Origin: Sphingomonas sp. BAUL-RG-20F-R05-02
GTDB lineage: Bacteria > Pseudomonadota > Alphaproteobacteria > Sphingomonadales > Sphingomonadaceae
Direction: 5' to 3'
Assembly (NCBI RefSeq): GCF_022662305.1
Contig: NZ_JAKNQH010000004.1
Span: 248,001 to 312,000 of the forward strand
Length of the DNA: 64,000 bases
The position numbers were made by a program, and so were the translations under genes. The notes under the pieces are model-generated. The model made no database searches and was not told where the DNA came from. It saw only the letters and a program-made list of their open reading frames with translations. Of the stretch, positions 10,349 through 18,523 are shown piece by piece. Every line of letters starts with the position of its first letter. The first letter of the stretch is position 1.

Positions 10349-10760
10349 ACTGGTTTGTGTCGCGGGCGTATCGGGCGTCGCGCTGTTGCTGGGCGGATGC
10401 GCCGCGCATTCGCGGCTGGGTAGCCCCGGCGGTCCGGATGAGTTCGCGGTCGCGCGTCAGGCGCCGCTGGTAATCCCGCCCGATTTCTCGCTTGCTCCGC
10501 CGAAGCCCGGTGCCGCACGCGCGAACGACGTCAGCCCCAACGCGCAGGCGCTTGACGCGCTATTCGGCGGGTCGGCGCCGCGTAGCGCGGGCGAGAGCGC
10601 GACGCTCTCGGCAGCGGGCGCGGATAGCGACGACGCGGGCATCCGTTCCTCGGTCGACGATCCCGCAACCAACGTGGTCGACAAGGGCGCGTCGACCCGC
10701 GACGTGGTTGCCGCTCCAGAAGGTGACGGCCAAAGCGCCCGCGTAACACAGGCCAAGTGA
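10341..10760 (+). CDS. DUF3035 lipoprotein, BamF-like
   Basis: The 139-residue protein opens with a signal peptide ending in the lipobox LLGGC, so the mature N-terminus is a lipidated cysteine near residue 20. After it comes PLVIPPDFSLAPPKPG, the hallmark of the DUF3035 family, which in alphaproteobacteria has been linked to the outer-membrane BAM complex. The remainder is low-complexity and rich in Ala, Ser and Asp. The ATG at 10341 has a GTGGAG site upstream; the in-frame ATG at 10308 would put extra residues ahead of the signal peptide. It overlaps lspA by eight bases. Confidence 0.8.
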   Translation: MRKLVCVAGVSGVALLLGGCAAHSRLGSPGGPDEFAVARQAPLVIPPDFSLAPPKPGAARANDVSPNAQALDALFGGSAPRSAGESATLSAAGADSDDAGIRSSVDDPATNVVDKGASTRDVVAAPEGDGQSARVTQAK

Positions 10761-10796
10761 ACTGCCGGCTTTCGGGCCGGTCTATCCGACACACAA

Positions 10797-10826
10797 AAAA
10801 AGGGAGCGGCGAACCGCTCCCTTTTT
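10797..10826. terminator. Bidirectional terminator between convergent genes
   Basis: A 13-base stem (arms 10797-10809 and 10814-10826) around a CGAA loop has an A run on the left and a T run on the right. It therefore terminates transcription from both sides: the lspA-lipoprotein transcript on the plus strand and the porin gene on the minus strand. Confidence 0.9.
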
Positions 10827-10846
10827 CTTTAAATGCCTTGCTCGGT

Positions 10847-11608
10847 TTAAAACGCCGCGCCGAGCGATACCACGACACCGCCCTTGGAGATGTTACGCGT
10901 CTCGCCGTGCTGATCGGTGATGAACGAATCCTTGTTGGTATCCACATAGCTCAGGCCGAGCGTCAGATGGTTCCAGGTGTAGCTGCCGCCCAGTCCCCAG
11001 TCGGTGTAATTATCTCCGATCGACAGGTAGCTCGGCCCAAAGGTGTGGCCGAGGTGTGCGGTGAAGCCGAACGGCGTGTTCGGCACCGCAAGCGCAGCGT
11101 CGCCGGCGAGATAGACGTTGCTTTCCGAACCGTTGCCGACGCTCAGCGCCTTCTGCTTCGGCGCATAGTTGACCGTAACCTTGCCGTTGACCGGGCCGAA
11201 CTGCTTCGAGATGTCGAAGTACGGCTCGACGAAGTCGGTGTTGGCGTGGCCGCCACCGGGATAGTAATAATAGAGCACGCCGCCATCGAGCTTGATGCCG
11301 TTGATCGTCTTTGAATAACCCGCAATCAGATCAACTTCCTGATCGCTGCCGTTCGCGATGTAATCGTCGATCGTCGAACCCCAGACGGTGGCGTACAGAC
11401 CCGATTCGTGCGCGATGGTGAACGTACCCTGCAGCGCAACTTTCTTGTCGGTCTGCGAAATGCCGCGAAAGCGATAGTCGGAGATCAACGTTGCGCCACC
11501 GCTGACCGTGAAGGCGGGCGGTGGTGCCGTCGGGGCATCGTCCGCAAGCGCGGGCGTGGCAGAGGCGGCGAGCAACAGCGCGCCGAGCGAGAGTGTGGAG
11601 AAGCGCAT
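10847..11608 (-). CDS. TorF-family putative outer-membrane porin
   Basis: A 22-residue signal peptide ends at ATPALA. The mature part starts with the family pattern GGATLISDYRFRGISQTDKKVALQ and is built of alternating amphipathic strands, ending in a C-terminal phenylalanine as outer-membrane barrels do. The family (TIGR02001) is thought to form channels for small solutes, and some members lie near ammonium-transport genes; no such neighbour is here. AAGGGA precedes the ATG. Confidence 0.88.
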   Translation of the reverse strand: MRFSTLSLGALLLAASATPALADDAPTAPPPAFTVSGGATLISDYRFRGISQTDKKVALQGTFTIAHESGLYATVWGSTIDDYIANGSDQEVDLIAGYSKTINGIKLDGGVLYYYYPGGGHANTDFVEPYFDISKQFGPVNGKVTVNYAPKQKALSVGNGSESNVYLAGDAALAVPNTPFGFTAHLGHTFGPSYLSIGDNYTDWGLGGSYTWNHLTLGLSYVDTNKDSFITDQHGETRNISKGGVVVSLGAAF

Positions 11609-11768
11609 CGTTTCCCTTTCGAAATGCGTCGTCCCCGCCTGCTTCCGAATGCATGTACGTCTGTAAGGGCGAACCCTCCGCGCAACTTGCCTTTGGAGGC
11701 CGTAACTTGAGCCTGCTTATGGTGCAGTACAACAAAATTTTGCTGATCTGTGTCCGGTTTGTTGCTGA

Positions 11769-11786
11769 TGTGGCGCGCGCGCCACA
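11769..11786. promoter_or_regulatory. Perfect 18-base palindrome between metC-like and porin genes
   Basis: TGTGGCGCG is followed directly by its exact complement CGCGCCACA. The site lies three bases past the stop of the MetC-like gene and about 160 bases ahead of the porin start, both on the minus strand. It has no loop and no T run, so a protein-binding site is at least as likely as a terminator. A second small palindrome, CAAAATTTTG, is at 11733-11742. Confidence 0.4.
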
Positions 11787-11789
11787 CGG

Positions 11790-13001
11790 CTATGGGTGCA
11801 TAACCGTCCGGAACCGCGCGAGGCCGGCGTCGAGATCGGCGATCAGGTCGTCGGCATCCTCGAGCCCGATCTGAAGGCGGATCATCGGCCCGGCGTCATC
11901 GCGGCGCGTTGCGGTGCGGTGGCGGGCCGGGTTGATCGGTAGCGCCAGGCTCTCGAACCCGCCCCAGCTGTAGCCAATCCCGAAATGCTCCAGCCCATCG
12001 ATCAGCGCGGCACGCGCCGCCTCCCACTTTTCCTTCGCGCCGCCGTTGAGGACGAACGAGAAAAGGCCGGATGCGCCCAGAAAATCGCGTGCGAAGATCT
12101 CGTGCCCGGGGCAGGACGGTAGCGCCGGGTGCAGCACGCGCGCCACTTCCGGCTGTTCGGCGAGCCACCGTGCGATTTGAAGTGCGCTGTCTTGATGCTG
12201 GCGCAGCCGCACCGCCATCGTCCGCAGCCCCCGCGAACCGAGCCAGGCATCGTCCGGGCTGGCGACTTGCCCCAACTGGAAGCTGGTATCACGCAGTTGC
12301 ATGAAATGGCCGGGCGCGGCGGTCACCGATCCGAGCATTACGTCCGAATGGCCGACGATATATTTCGTGCAGGCGAGGATCGAAAGATCGACGCCGTGCT
12401 GCATCGCCGGGAACAGCAGCGGCGTTGCCCAGGTGTTGTCGAGCAAGGTCGTAACACCGCGCGCCTTTGCGGCTGCGCAGATTGCGGGCACATCCTGCAC
12501 CTCGAACGTGAGGCTGCCGGGGCTCTCCATCAGGATCGCGCGCGTGTTCGGCCCGATCAGGTCGGCGATACCGGCGCCGATCAGCGGATCGTAGCAGCGC
12601 GTGGTGATGCCCATTCGCTTGAGCAAACCGTTGGCGATGCCGCGCGACGGATCATAGGCGCTATCGACCAGCAGCAGTTCGTCGCCGGGCGAGAGGACCG
12701 ACAATAACGCCGCCGCGATCGCCGCCACGCCGGAAGGATAGAGAAACGTCCCCTCCGCTCCGGGTTCCAGTTCGGTCAGCGCGTCGGCGAGGCTCCACTG
12801 CGTCGGAGTGCCGCGCCGACCGTAGAACAAGCGATGGTGCGTATCGGCCGCGCCGGAAGCGCGCAGGTCGGCGACGCTGTCGTACAGGATCGTGGAGGCA
12901 CGCCAGACCGGCGTGTTGACGATGCCCTGCGTCCATTCCTTCCGCCGCCCTGCGGCGACAACCCGCGTCGAAGTGCCCTTGTCGCGTGGCTCGCCGCTCA
13001 T
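11790..13001 (-). CDS. metC: Cystathionine beta-lyase-type PLP enzyme (MetC-like)
   Basis: The 403-residue protein belongs to the Cys/Met-metabolism PLP family. The PLP lysine lies in ILACTKYIVGHSDVMLG. The N-terminal block GIVNTPVWRASTILYDS is typical of alphaproteobacterial cystathionine beta-lyases, which make homocysteine, pyruvate and ammonia from cystathionine. Substrate specificity within this family is hard to call from sequence, so another lyase or a synthase is possible. I chose the ATG at 13001, which overlaps the sseA stop as ATGA and has GGGAG upstream. Confidence 0.87.
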   Translation of the reverse strand: MSGEPRDKGTSTRVVAAGRRKEWTQGIVNTPVWRASTILYDSVADLRASGAADTHHRLFYGRRGTPTQWSLADALTELEPGAEGTFLYPSGVAAIAAALLSVLSPGDELLLVDSAYDPSRGIANGLLKRMGITTRCYDPLIGAGIADLIGPNTRAILMESPGSLTFEVQDVPAICAAAKARGVTTLLDNTWATPLLFPAMQHGVDLSILACTKYIVGHSDVMLGSVTAAPGHFMQLRDTSFQLGQVASPDDAWLGSRGLRTMAVRLRQHQDSALQIARWLAEQPEVARVLHPALPSCPGHEIFARDFLGASGLFSFVLNGGAKEKWEAARAALIDGLEHFGIGYSWGGFESLALPINPARHRTATRRDDAGPMIRLQIGLEDADDLIADLDAGLARFRTVMHP

Positions 13002-13846
13002 GCGATCGCTCCCGTTGCCTTGGGCGTGGATGGGTCGGCGCCCCATTCGGACCAACTGCCATCGTATAGCGCTGTTTCCACGCCGAGCAGGTGCGCGCCG
13101 AACGCCAGCACCGCCGCCGTGATTCCCGACCCGCAGGTGGTGACGATCGGCCGAGAGAGGTCGACGCCGGAATTTTCAAACGCGGTGCGCAGGTTGGCGC
13201 GGCTCTTCCAGGTCCCGTCCGGGTTGAACAACGTAGCATAATGCAGGTGTTTCGCGCCCGGAATATGCCCGCTCGCCACACCGGGCCGCGTTTCCGGCTC
13301 CTCGCCGGAGAAGCGCGCGGCAGAGCGCGCATCGAGCACCTGTTCCGCGCCGCCGACCAGCGTCTCGCGCATGTCGGCAAGCGTGCGCACATCGCTGCGA
13401 GGCGACAGGCCGCTCAGCGTGGCCGGCAGGGGAGCGGCATCGCCGCGTTCTGTAACACGGCGCTCCGCCTGCCACTTGGCTAGACCACCGTCGAGTATGG
13501 CAACCTCCTCAAACCCGAAGTGGCGCAGCATCCACCATGCCCGTGCGGAGGAGTGGATCGGCGAGGCGTCGTAGATCACCACCCGCGCGGTCGCACTGAT
13601 ACCCAGCGCCTGCATCGCCTGGGTGAACGCGTCGGTTGACGGAAGCATGGTCGGGTAGGGGCTGGCGGTATCGGCGACGGTCTTGAGGTTGAGGAACACT
13701 GCACCCGGAATATGTGCACCTGCGAACTCGGTTACTGCATCCCGGCCATGCTCAGGCAGGAAATAGCTTGCATCGACGATGCGAAGATCGGCGGCGCCCA
13801 ATTCGGCGGCGAGCCACTCGGTCGATACCAGCGAATCCATGTTCAT
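12998..13846 (-). CDS. sseA: 3-mercaptopyruvate sulfurtransferase
   Basis: Two rhodanese domains are present in 282 residues, the normal length. The catalytic cysteine is C238 in the loop CGSGITA, the signature that separates mercaptopyruvate sulfurtransferases from thiosulfate sulfurtransferases. The enzyme moves sulfur from 3-mercaptopyruvate to thiols or cyanide. It is coupled to the downstream MetC-like gene, giving a small sulfur amino-acid operon. Starts at 13846 and 13840 are both possible; GGGAA fits either. Confidence 0.94.
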   Translation of the reverse strand: MNMDSLVSTEWLAAELGAADLRIVDASYFLPEHGRDAVTEFAGAHIPGAVFLNLKTVADTASPYPTMLPSTDAFTQAMQALGISATARVVIYDASPIHSSARAWWMLRHFGFEEVAILDGGLAKWQAERRVTERGDAAPLPATLSGLSPRSDVRTLADMRETLVGGAEQVLDARSAARFSGEEPETRPGVASGHIPGAKHLHYATLFNPDGTWKSRANLRTAFENSGVDLSRPIVTTCGSGITAAVLAFGAHLLGVETALYDGSWSEWGADPSTPKATGAIA

Positions 13847-13938
13847 TTCCCGTAAGCCTTTGCTCGCCTACCTAAACCCGCAGGTTGTGCACGTCGAGCG
13901 CAGTGGCGAAGCACAACATGCATCGCTACATGCGCGGC

Positions 13939-14385
13939 ATGACACCAAAGCATCTCGGCCAAACCAGCGCGCTTCCCGTCTCTCCGGAGGAAGCGGTGCT
14001 CGACTACGTTCCCAATCCACGGCGCGGGCGTCCGTATCTGGTGCGGTTTACCGCGCCGGAGTTCACCTCGCTGTGCCCGGTGACCGCCCAGCCGGATTTT
14101 GCACACCTCGTGCTGGATTACGCACCGGGTGAGACGATCGTCGAGTCCAAGTCGCTCAAGCTTTTCCTCGGCAGCTTTCGCAACCATCAGGCATTCCACG
14201 AGGATTGCACGGTCGGCATCGGCGAGCGGCTGTTTGCGGAGATGAAGCCATTGTGGTTGCGGATCGGTGGCTATTGGTATCCGCGCGGCGGTATGCCGAT
14301 CGACGTCTTCTGGCAGTCTGGCTCGCCGCCGGATGGCTTGTGGCTGCCGTCGCAGGACGTGCCCGGCTATCGTGGCCGGGGCTGA
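13939..14385 (+). CDS. queF: NADPH-dependent preQ0 reductase
   Basis: The 148-residue protein is the short, unimodular type of QueF, which reduces the nitrile of preQ0 to preQ1 for queuosine in tRNA. The thioimide-forming cysteine is C46 in [13 protein letters not shown], and the nearby Asp is D53. The family motif [15 protein letters not shown] is intact. The open frame extends upstream to 13885, but homology starts at MTPKHLGQ, so 13939 is used. It is divergent from sseA. Confidence 0.96.
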   Translation: MTPKHLGQTSALPVSPEEAVLDYVPNPRRGRPYLVRFTAPEFTSLCPVTAQPDFAHLVLDYAPGETIVESKSLKLFLGSFRNHQAFHEDCTVGIGERLFAEMKPLWLRIGGYWYPRGGMPIDVFWQSGSPPDGLWLPSQDVPGYRGRG

Positions 14386-14430
14386 ATGCTGCATCCGCGA
14401 ACGCCTGACCCAGTTTGGAGGACTTGCTTC

Positions 14431-14454
14431 GTTGCGGTGCAACATTCTTGCAAC
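14431..14454. promoter_or_regulatory. GTTGC/GCAAC repeats upstream of the glycosyltransferase
   Basis: GTTGC and GCAAC are inverted around GGT (14431-14443), and a third GCAAC follows at 14450-14454. The cluster lies about 75 bases ahead of the glycosyltransferase start in a 140-base gap. It may be an operator, but nothing else supports this. Confidence 0.25.
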
Positions 14455-14525
14455 TTATTCGAAAGCAGTTTGTTGTTGGGGAGACACGTCGGGGCATTTA
14501 GCCTCGGTCCACAGGATGTCCCTTG

Positions 14526-16799
14526 ATGACGCGAGCAGCAGAACCGCTTTCTTCGATTGACCACATTGCGCTGATTGGGAATTTCCTGCCGCGCAAGTGC
14601 GGTCTTGCGACTTTCACGACGGATACGTTCACCGCGCTGAAGGGGCGCTTCCCCGATCTCAAGATCGACGTGTACGCCATGGACGATCATCCGGGCCGTT
14701 ACGTGTATCCGCCCGAGGTCACGATGAGCATCCCGCAGCACGATCGCATCGCCTATTCGGAGGCGGCGCGCGCGATCGAGCATAGTGGCGCGCAGGCGCT
14801 CTGGGTACAGCATGAATATGGCATCTACGGCGGCTCGGCCGGCGAGCATCTACTTGCGCTGCTCGACCGGGTGACGATCCCGGTGATCGTGACGCTTCAT
14901 ACCATTCTTGAAAAGCCCAGCGCTGAAGAGCGCCGCGTGATGGAAGGTCTGCTGCGTCGCGCCGCCAAGGTGGTGGTCATGGCGGATCGTGGCAGCGAGA
15001 TCCTCGAGCGGGTCTATGGTGCCAGTGCGCGATCGCTCGTGATGATCCCGCACGGCGTCCCGGATCGCGACTTCGTCGATCCCGATACGCTGAAGGCTCA
15101 GTTCGGCTGGCAGGGCAAGAAGGTGATCTTCACCTTTGGGCTGCTCGCCCCCAACAAGGGCATCGAGACCATCATAGACGCGATGCCGGCGATTACCGCG
15201 CGCCATCCCGACGCCTATTATGTTGTTCTCGGCGCGACGCATCCTAACCTGGTCGCGCATGAGGGCGAGGTATACCGTGATCGTCTTAAGGCGCTGGCAT
15301 CCGAGCATGGCGTCGGCGAGCAAGTCGCTTTCATCGACGAATTCGTCGAGCATAACGATCTGATCAATTACTTGCAGGCCGCCGATATCTACGCAACGCC
15401 CTACAGCAACCCGGCACAGATCACCTCGGGTACGCTTTCCTACGCCGTCGGTGTGGGTAAAGCGGTTGTGTCGACGCCTTACGTCCATGCGACCGAGATT
15501 CTTTCAGACGGGCACGGCGTGCTGGTCGACTTCGGGGACAGCGCGGCGTTCGCGCGTGAAATCAACGCACTGCTCGACAGCGAACGCAATCGCACCCGCC
15601 TTTCGCAGCGTGCGTACGAACGTGGCCGTACGATGATCTGGCCGCGCCTTGCCGAACGCGCGATGCGGGAGATTGCCCATATCATCGCGACGCAGCCACG
15701 CCGTATCGCGGGGCCTTCGCCGTCCACGGCGTCTCTTGATCCGGACTTTTCTGCGGTAGAGCGGATGAGCGACTCCACCGGCATGTTCCAGCACGCGATC
15801 TTCTCGGTGCCGGACCGCCGTCACGGCTATTGCATCGATGACAATGCGCGCGCGCTGATCCTTGCCTGCAAGATGGAAACGCTTGCCGACGACGTGCGCG
15901 ACAAGTGGATGACGACCTACGAATCGTTCCTGCAATATGCGTGGAACCCCGAGGCGCGGCGTTTCCGCAACTTCATGCGGTTTGACCGAACCTGGTGCGA
16001 GGATGTCGGGTCGGAGGACTCCAACGGCCGGACGATCTGGGCGTTCGGCGTAACTGCACGGGATGCCCGCCAAGCCAAGCACCGCGATTGGGCGGTGGCG
16101 ATGTTCGACATGACTGCGAGCCTCGCCTTCGAGCTTGGCAGCCCGCGTGCCCATGGTTTCGCGATGCTCGGCGCGGCCGCAATCCTGGAGGCGTTCCCCG
16201 GCCATGCGCTTGCGCGTAGCATATTGACGCGCTTTTCGGCCGACCTGCTCGCCCTTCTCGAAGAGGCGCGACGCCCTGAATGGGAGTGGTTCGAGATCGT
16301 GCTGGCCTATGACAATGCCCGTCTCCCGGAAGCGCTGCTCCGCGCCGGCAAGGCGCTGGGCCGCGATGACCTGATCGCGTGCGGCACCAGGACGCTGGAT
16401 TGGATCATTGGGCAGCAGACGTCACCCGAAGGCCGTTTCCGCGCGGTCGGTAGCGAGAGTTTCAACCGCCCATTCCAGGCGCCGCTGCCATACGACCAGC
16501 AACCGCTCGAAGCGCAGGCGACGATCGAGGCCTGTGAAGCAGCATTCGAAGCGACCGGTGAACGGCGGTGGATCGATGAGGCCATGAAGGCTTATCATTG
16601 GTATCTTGGGGTCAACGATCTCGATCTTCCGCTTGCCACAGTGCATGATGGGGGCTGTTTCGACGGACTGATGCCGAGCGGATTGAACCGTAACCAAGGT
16701 GCGGAGTCGATTTTGGCGCTGCAACTCGCATCATGTGCGATTTCTGGGCTTTCAAAGCAGGTCGAAAGCGTGGCAGGGCCGGATCGCGCCGTTGCGTAG
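14526..16799 (+). CDS. Two-domain glycosyltransferase, GT4 plus helical toroid-like domain
   Basis: Residues about 10-395 form a GT4-type, GT-B-fold transferase: IGNFLPRKCGLATFT at the N-terminus, IPHGVPDRDF in the middle, and the nucleotide-sugar region ITSGTLSYAVGVGKAVVSTPYVHATEI cut across its usual place. From about residue 410 to the end lies a second domain of repeated helices resembling the alpha/alpha toroids of glycosidases, with many Trp and Tyr residues. Donor and acceptor are unknown. A GH130 gene follows after 45 bases, which points to mannose-containing glycans. The ATG at 14526 has AGGA upstream; the TTG before it is less likely. Confidence 0.82.
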   Translation: MTRAAEPLSSIDHIALIGNFLPRKCGLATFTTDTFTALKGRFPDLKIDVYAMDDHPGRYVYPPEVTMSIPQHDRIAYSEAARAIEHSGAQALWVQHEYGIYGGSAGEHLLALLDRVTIPVIVTLHTILEKPSAEERRVMEGLLRRAAKVVVMADRGSEILERVYGASARSLVMIPHGVPDRDFVDPDTLKAQFGWQGKKVIFTFGLLAPNKGIETIIDAMPAITARHPDAYYVVLGATHPNLVAHEGEVYRDRLKALASEHGVGEQVAFIDEFVEHNDLINYLQAADIYATPYSNPAQITSGTLSYAVGVGKAVVSTPYVHATEILSDGHGVLVDFGDSAAFAREINALLDSERNRTRLSQRAYERGRTMIWPRLAERAMREIAHIIATQPRRIAGPSPSTASLDPDFSAVERMSDSTGMFQHAIFSVPDRRHGYCIDDNARALILACKMETLADDVRDKWMTTYESFLQYAWNPEARRFRNFMRFDRTWCEDVGSEDSNGRTIWAFGVTARDARQAKHRDWAVAMFDMTASLAFELGSPRAHGFAMLGAAAILEAFPGHALARSILTRFSADLLALLEEARRPEWEWFEIVLAYDNARLPEALLRAGKALGRDDLIACGTRTLDWIIGQQTSPEGRFRAVGSESFNRPFQAPLPYDQQPLEAQATIEACEAAFEATGERRWIDEAMKAYHWYLGVNDLDLPLATVHDGGCFDGLMPSGLNRNQGAESILALQLASCAISGLSKQVESVAGPDRAVA

Positions 16800-16844
16800 C
16801 CTCGCTCGTGACGTCGCGTAGCAGACTGTTGGCGAGGCGACGAC

Positions 16845-18128
16845 GTGATAGACCTGTTCCACCATGCTCTGCGGCTCCACGCAGATCCTTCCCGCGTGGT
16901 TGTGCGGCCGTTCCATCTTGCCTGGGCGGCAAGCGGGAAGGGGCCGAGCCGTACCGAACGCATCGTTAACGCCGTAATGGCGCTCAACACTGCCGAAACG
17001 CGTGCGGAACTGGAGATCGTGCTAAAGGATTTCGAGGCGCGTCATTGGCAGACGCGCCGCGTCTTCATGACGCGCTATGACGAAATTGCGGCCATGATGG
17101 GCCTCGACGGTACCTATATCGGTGACGAGAAACGTCAGTTGATTGGTGCGTATTTCTGTCACGAATACAGCTATGCCGCAGCCGCGCTGATGAATCCCAG
17201 TGCGGTGCCGCATTTCGACCAGACCGGCATGCCGCCCGGTTCGCAACGCATCCTGATGAGCCTGCGCGCGGTGGGTGAGGGGCACATCTCCTCCGTGGCG
17301 TTCCGCGAAGGTATCATCACCGACAACAACGAGCTGAAACTCGCACCCGAGCCGCCTTTCGCGACGGCGACCGACATGATCGACGTCGACGAGGAAACGG
17401 TGCCGGAAGGCCCGGTGACGGTTTACCGCCACCGTGACTCCACGCTGTCGGGTACGGTGATCTTCCCGATGACCGATGCCCAGTCGAAGGGGCTTGAGGA
17501 TCTGCGCCTCGTGCATTTTCAGCATGACGACGGTGCGTGGGAGTGGCTTGGTACCTACACCGCCTATAACGGCTCTACGATCCAGTCCGAACTGCTCCGC
17601 ACGCGCGATTTCCGGGCGTTCGATCTGGTCCCGATGAGCGGCCCTGCCGCACGTAACAAGGGTATGGCGCTGTTCCCGCGCAAGGTGAACGGCCAGTATA
17701 TGATGATCGGCCGGCAGGACGGCGAAAACCTGTTCCTGCTCAAGTCGGATACGCTGACGCATTGGGACGAGGGCGAACTGCTACTCACGCCCGAACTGCC
17801 GTGGGAGCTGGTGCAGATCGGCAATTGCGGTCCGCCGATCGAGATCGACGAGGGCTGGCTGCTGCTCACGCACGGCGTCGGCGCGATGCGGAAATATTCG
17901 ATCGGCGCGGTCCTGCTTGACAAGGACGATCCCTCCAAGGTGCTTGGCCGGACGCAGGAGCCGATTCTCGCCGCTGCCGATCAGGACCGCGAGGGGTATG
18001 TGCCCAACGTCGTCTACACCTGCGGCGCGCTGAAGCATGGCGACAAGCTGTTCGTGCCCTACGGCGTGGCGGATAGCTCGGTTGCTTTCGCGTTCATCCC
18101 GATTTCGAGCCTCCTCGCGGCGATGTGA
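16845..18128 (+). CDS. GH130-family glycosidase/phosphorylase
   Basis: The 427-residue protein matches the five-bladed propeller family GH130. A conserved acidic motif appears as GLEDLRLVHF, and the C-terminal part has EGYVPNVVYTCGALKHGDKLFVPYGVAD, typical of the family. Characterised members phosphorolyse or hydrolyse beta-mannosides. No signal peptide is seen, so it would act in the cytosol with phosphate available. The start is a GTG. It is very likely co-transcribed with the glycosyltransferase upstream; together they could make and recycle one glycan. That link is inference. Confidence 0.85.
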   Translation: MIDLFHHALRLHADPSRVVVRPFHLAWAASGKGPSRTERIVNAVMALNTAETRAELEIVLKDFEARHWQTRRVFMTRYDEIAAMMGLDGTYIGDEKRQLIGAYFCHEYSYAAAALMNPSAVPHFDQTGMPPGSQRILMSLRAVGEGHISSVAFREGIITDNNELKLAPEPPFATATDMIDVDEETVPEGPVTVYRHRDSTLSGTVIFPMTDAQSKGLEDLRLVHFQHDDGAWEWLGTYTAYNGSTIQSELLRTRDFRAFDLVPMSGPAARNKGMALFPRKVNGQYMMIGRQDGENLFLLKSDTLTHWDEGELLLTPELPWELVQIGNCGPPIEIDEGWLLLTHGVGAMRKYSIGAVLLDKDDPSKVLGRTQEPILAAADQDREGYVPNVVYTCGALKHGDKLFVPYGVADSSVAFAFIPISSLLAAM

Positions 18129-18258
18129 CGTCGCGACGGCGTCGCTCGAACCGTCGTTCCCACCTGTAGCCGGCGAGCGGTGGCGTGTTTTGGCAGGCTT
18201 GCCGCGCGAGGCAGGCTGTTAGCCTGCATGTTGCACAGTCGCCACGAACGGGTCTGCG

Positions 18259-18285
18259 TTGACAAGGCTATACGAAGCATATACG
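18259..18285 (+). promoter_or_regulatory. Promoter of the ParD-like/map operon
   Basis: A consensus -35 box TTGACA (18259-18264) is followed after 15 bases by TATACG (18280-18285). The short spacing is a weakness. A long reading frame can be drawn starting at the TTG of the -35 box, which argues against that TTG being a start codon and in favour of the GTG at 18319. Confidence 0.5.
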
Positions 18286-18296
18286 TTCCGTATGCT
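18276..18296. promoter_or_regulatory. Imperfect palindrome over the -10 region, possible autoregulatory operator
   Basis: AGCAT-AT-ACG is inverted against CGTATGCT around TTC, with a two-base bulge in the left arm. It covers the presumed -10 box and start of transcription of the ParD-like gene. Ribbon-helix-helix antitoxins commonly bind such sites in their own promoters. The role here is inferred from position. Confidence 0.4.
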
Positions 18297-18318
18297 GTTC
18301 AACGATGGGAGAAAGCTG

Positions 18319-18522
18319 GTGGGCATCGTCAAAGTCGCCGACGACCTTCACGAAGAAGCGCGCCGTGCGAGTGCGGTGATGTGCCGTTCGATCAACGCGC
18401 AGGCCGAGTTCTGGATGAAGATCGGCATGATGGCCGAAGCGAACCCGACGCTGTCCTTCAACGATATTGTCGCAGCCGAACTTGCGGCCGCGCAGGTGCC
18501 GCTGTCCGCCGTCGCCGCCTGA
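18319..18522 (+). CDS. ParD-like ribbon-helix-helix protein without a toxin partner
   Basis: The 67-residue protein begins GIVKVADDLHEEARRASAVM and continues RSINAQAEFWMKIGMMAEANP, the pattern of the ParD-like family. The first strand and two helices would form a dimeric ribbon-helix-helix DNA-binding fold. I chose the GTG at 18319 because GGGAG lies eight bases upstream and family members start MGIVK. No ParE-type toxin is adjacent. Its stop is one base before the map start, so the two genes are cotranscribed. Confidence 0.8.
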   Translation: MGIVKVADDLHEEARRASAVMCRSINAQAEFWMKIGMMAEANPTLSFNDIVAAELAAAQVPLSAVAA

Positions 18523-18523
18523 G

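Noticed and set aside
14362..14380. CCCGGC/GCCGGG hairpin at the end of queF as a terminator
   Set aside because: It lies inside the coding region and no T run follows; it is more likely chance in G+C-rich DNA.
18259..18522. 87-residue version of the ParD-like protein starting at TTG 18259
   Set aside because: The TTG is part of a consensus -35 box and the extra 20 residues do not match the family; GTG 18319 has a proper ribosome-binding site.
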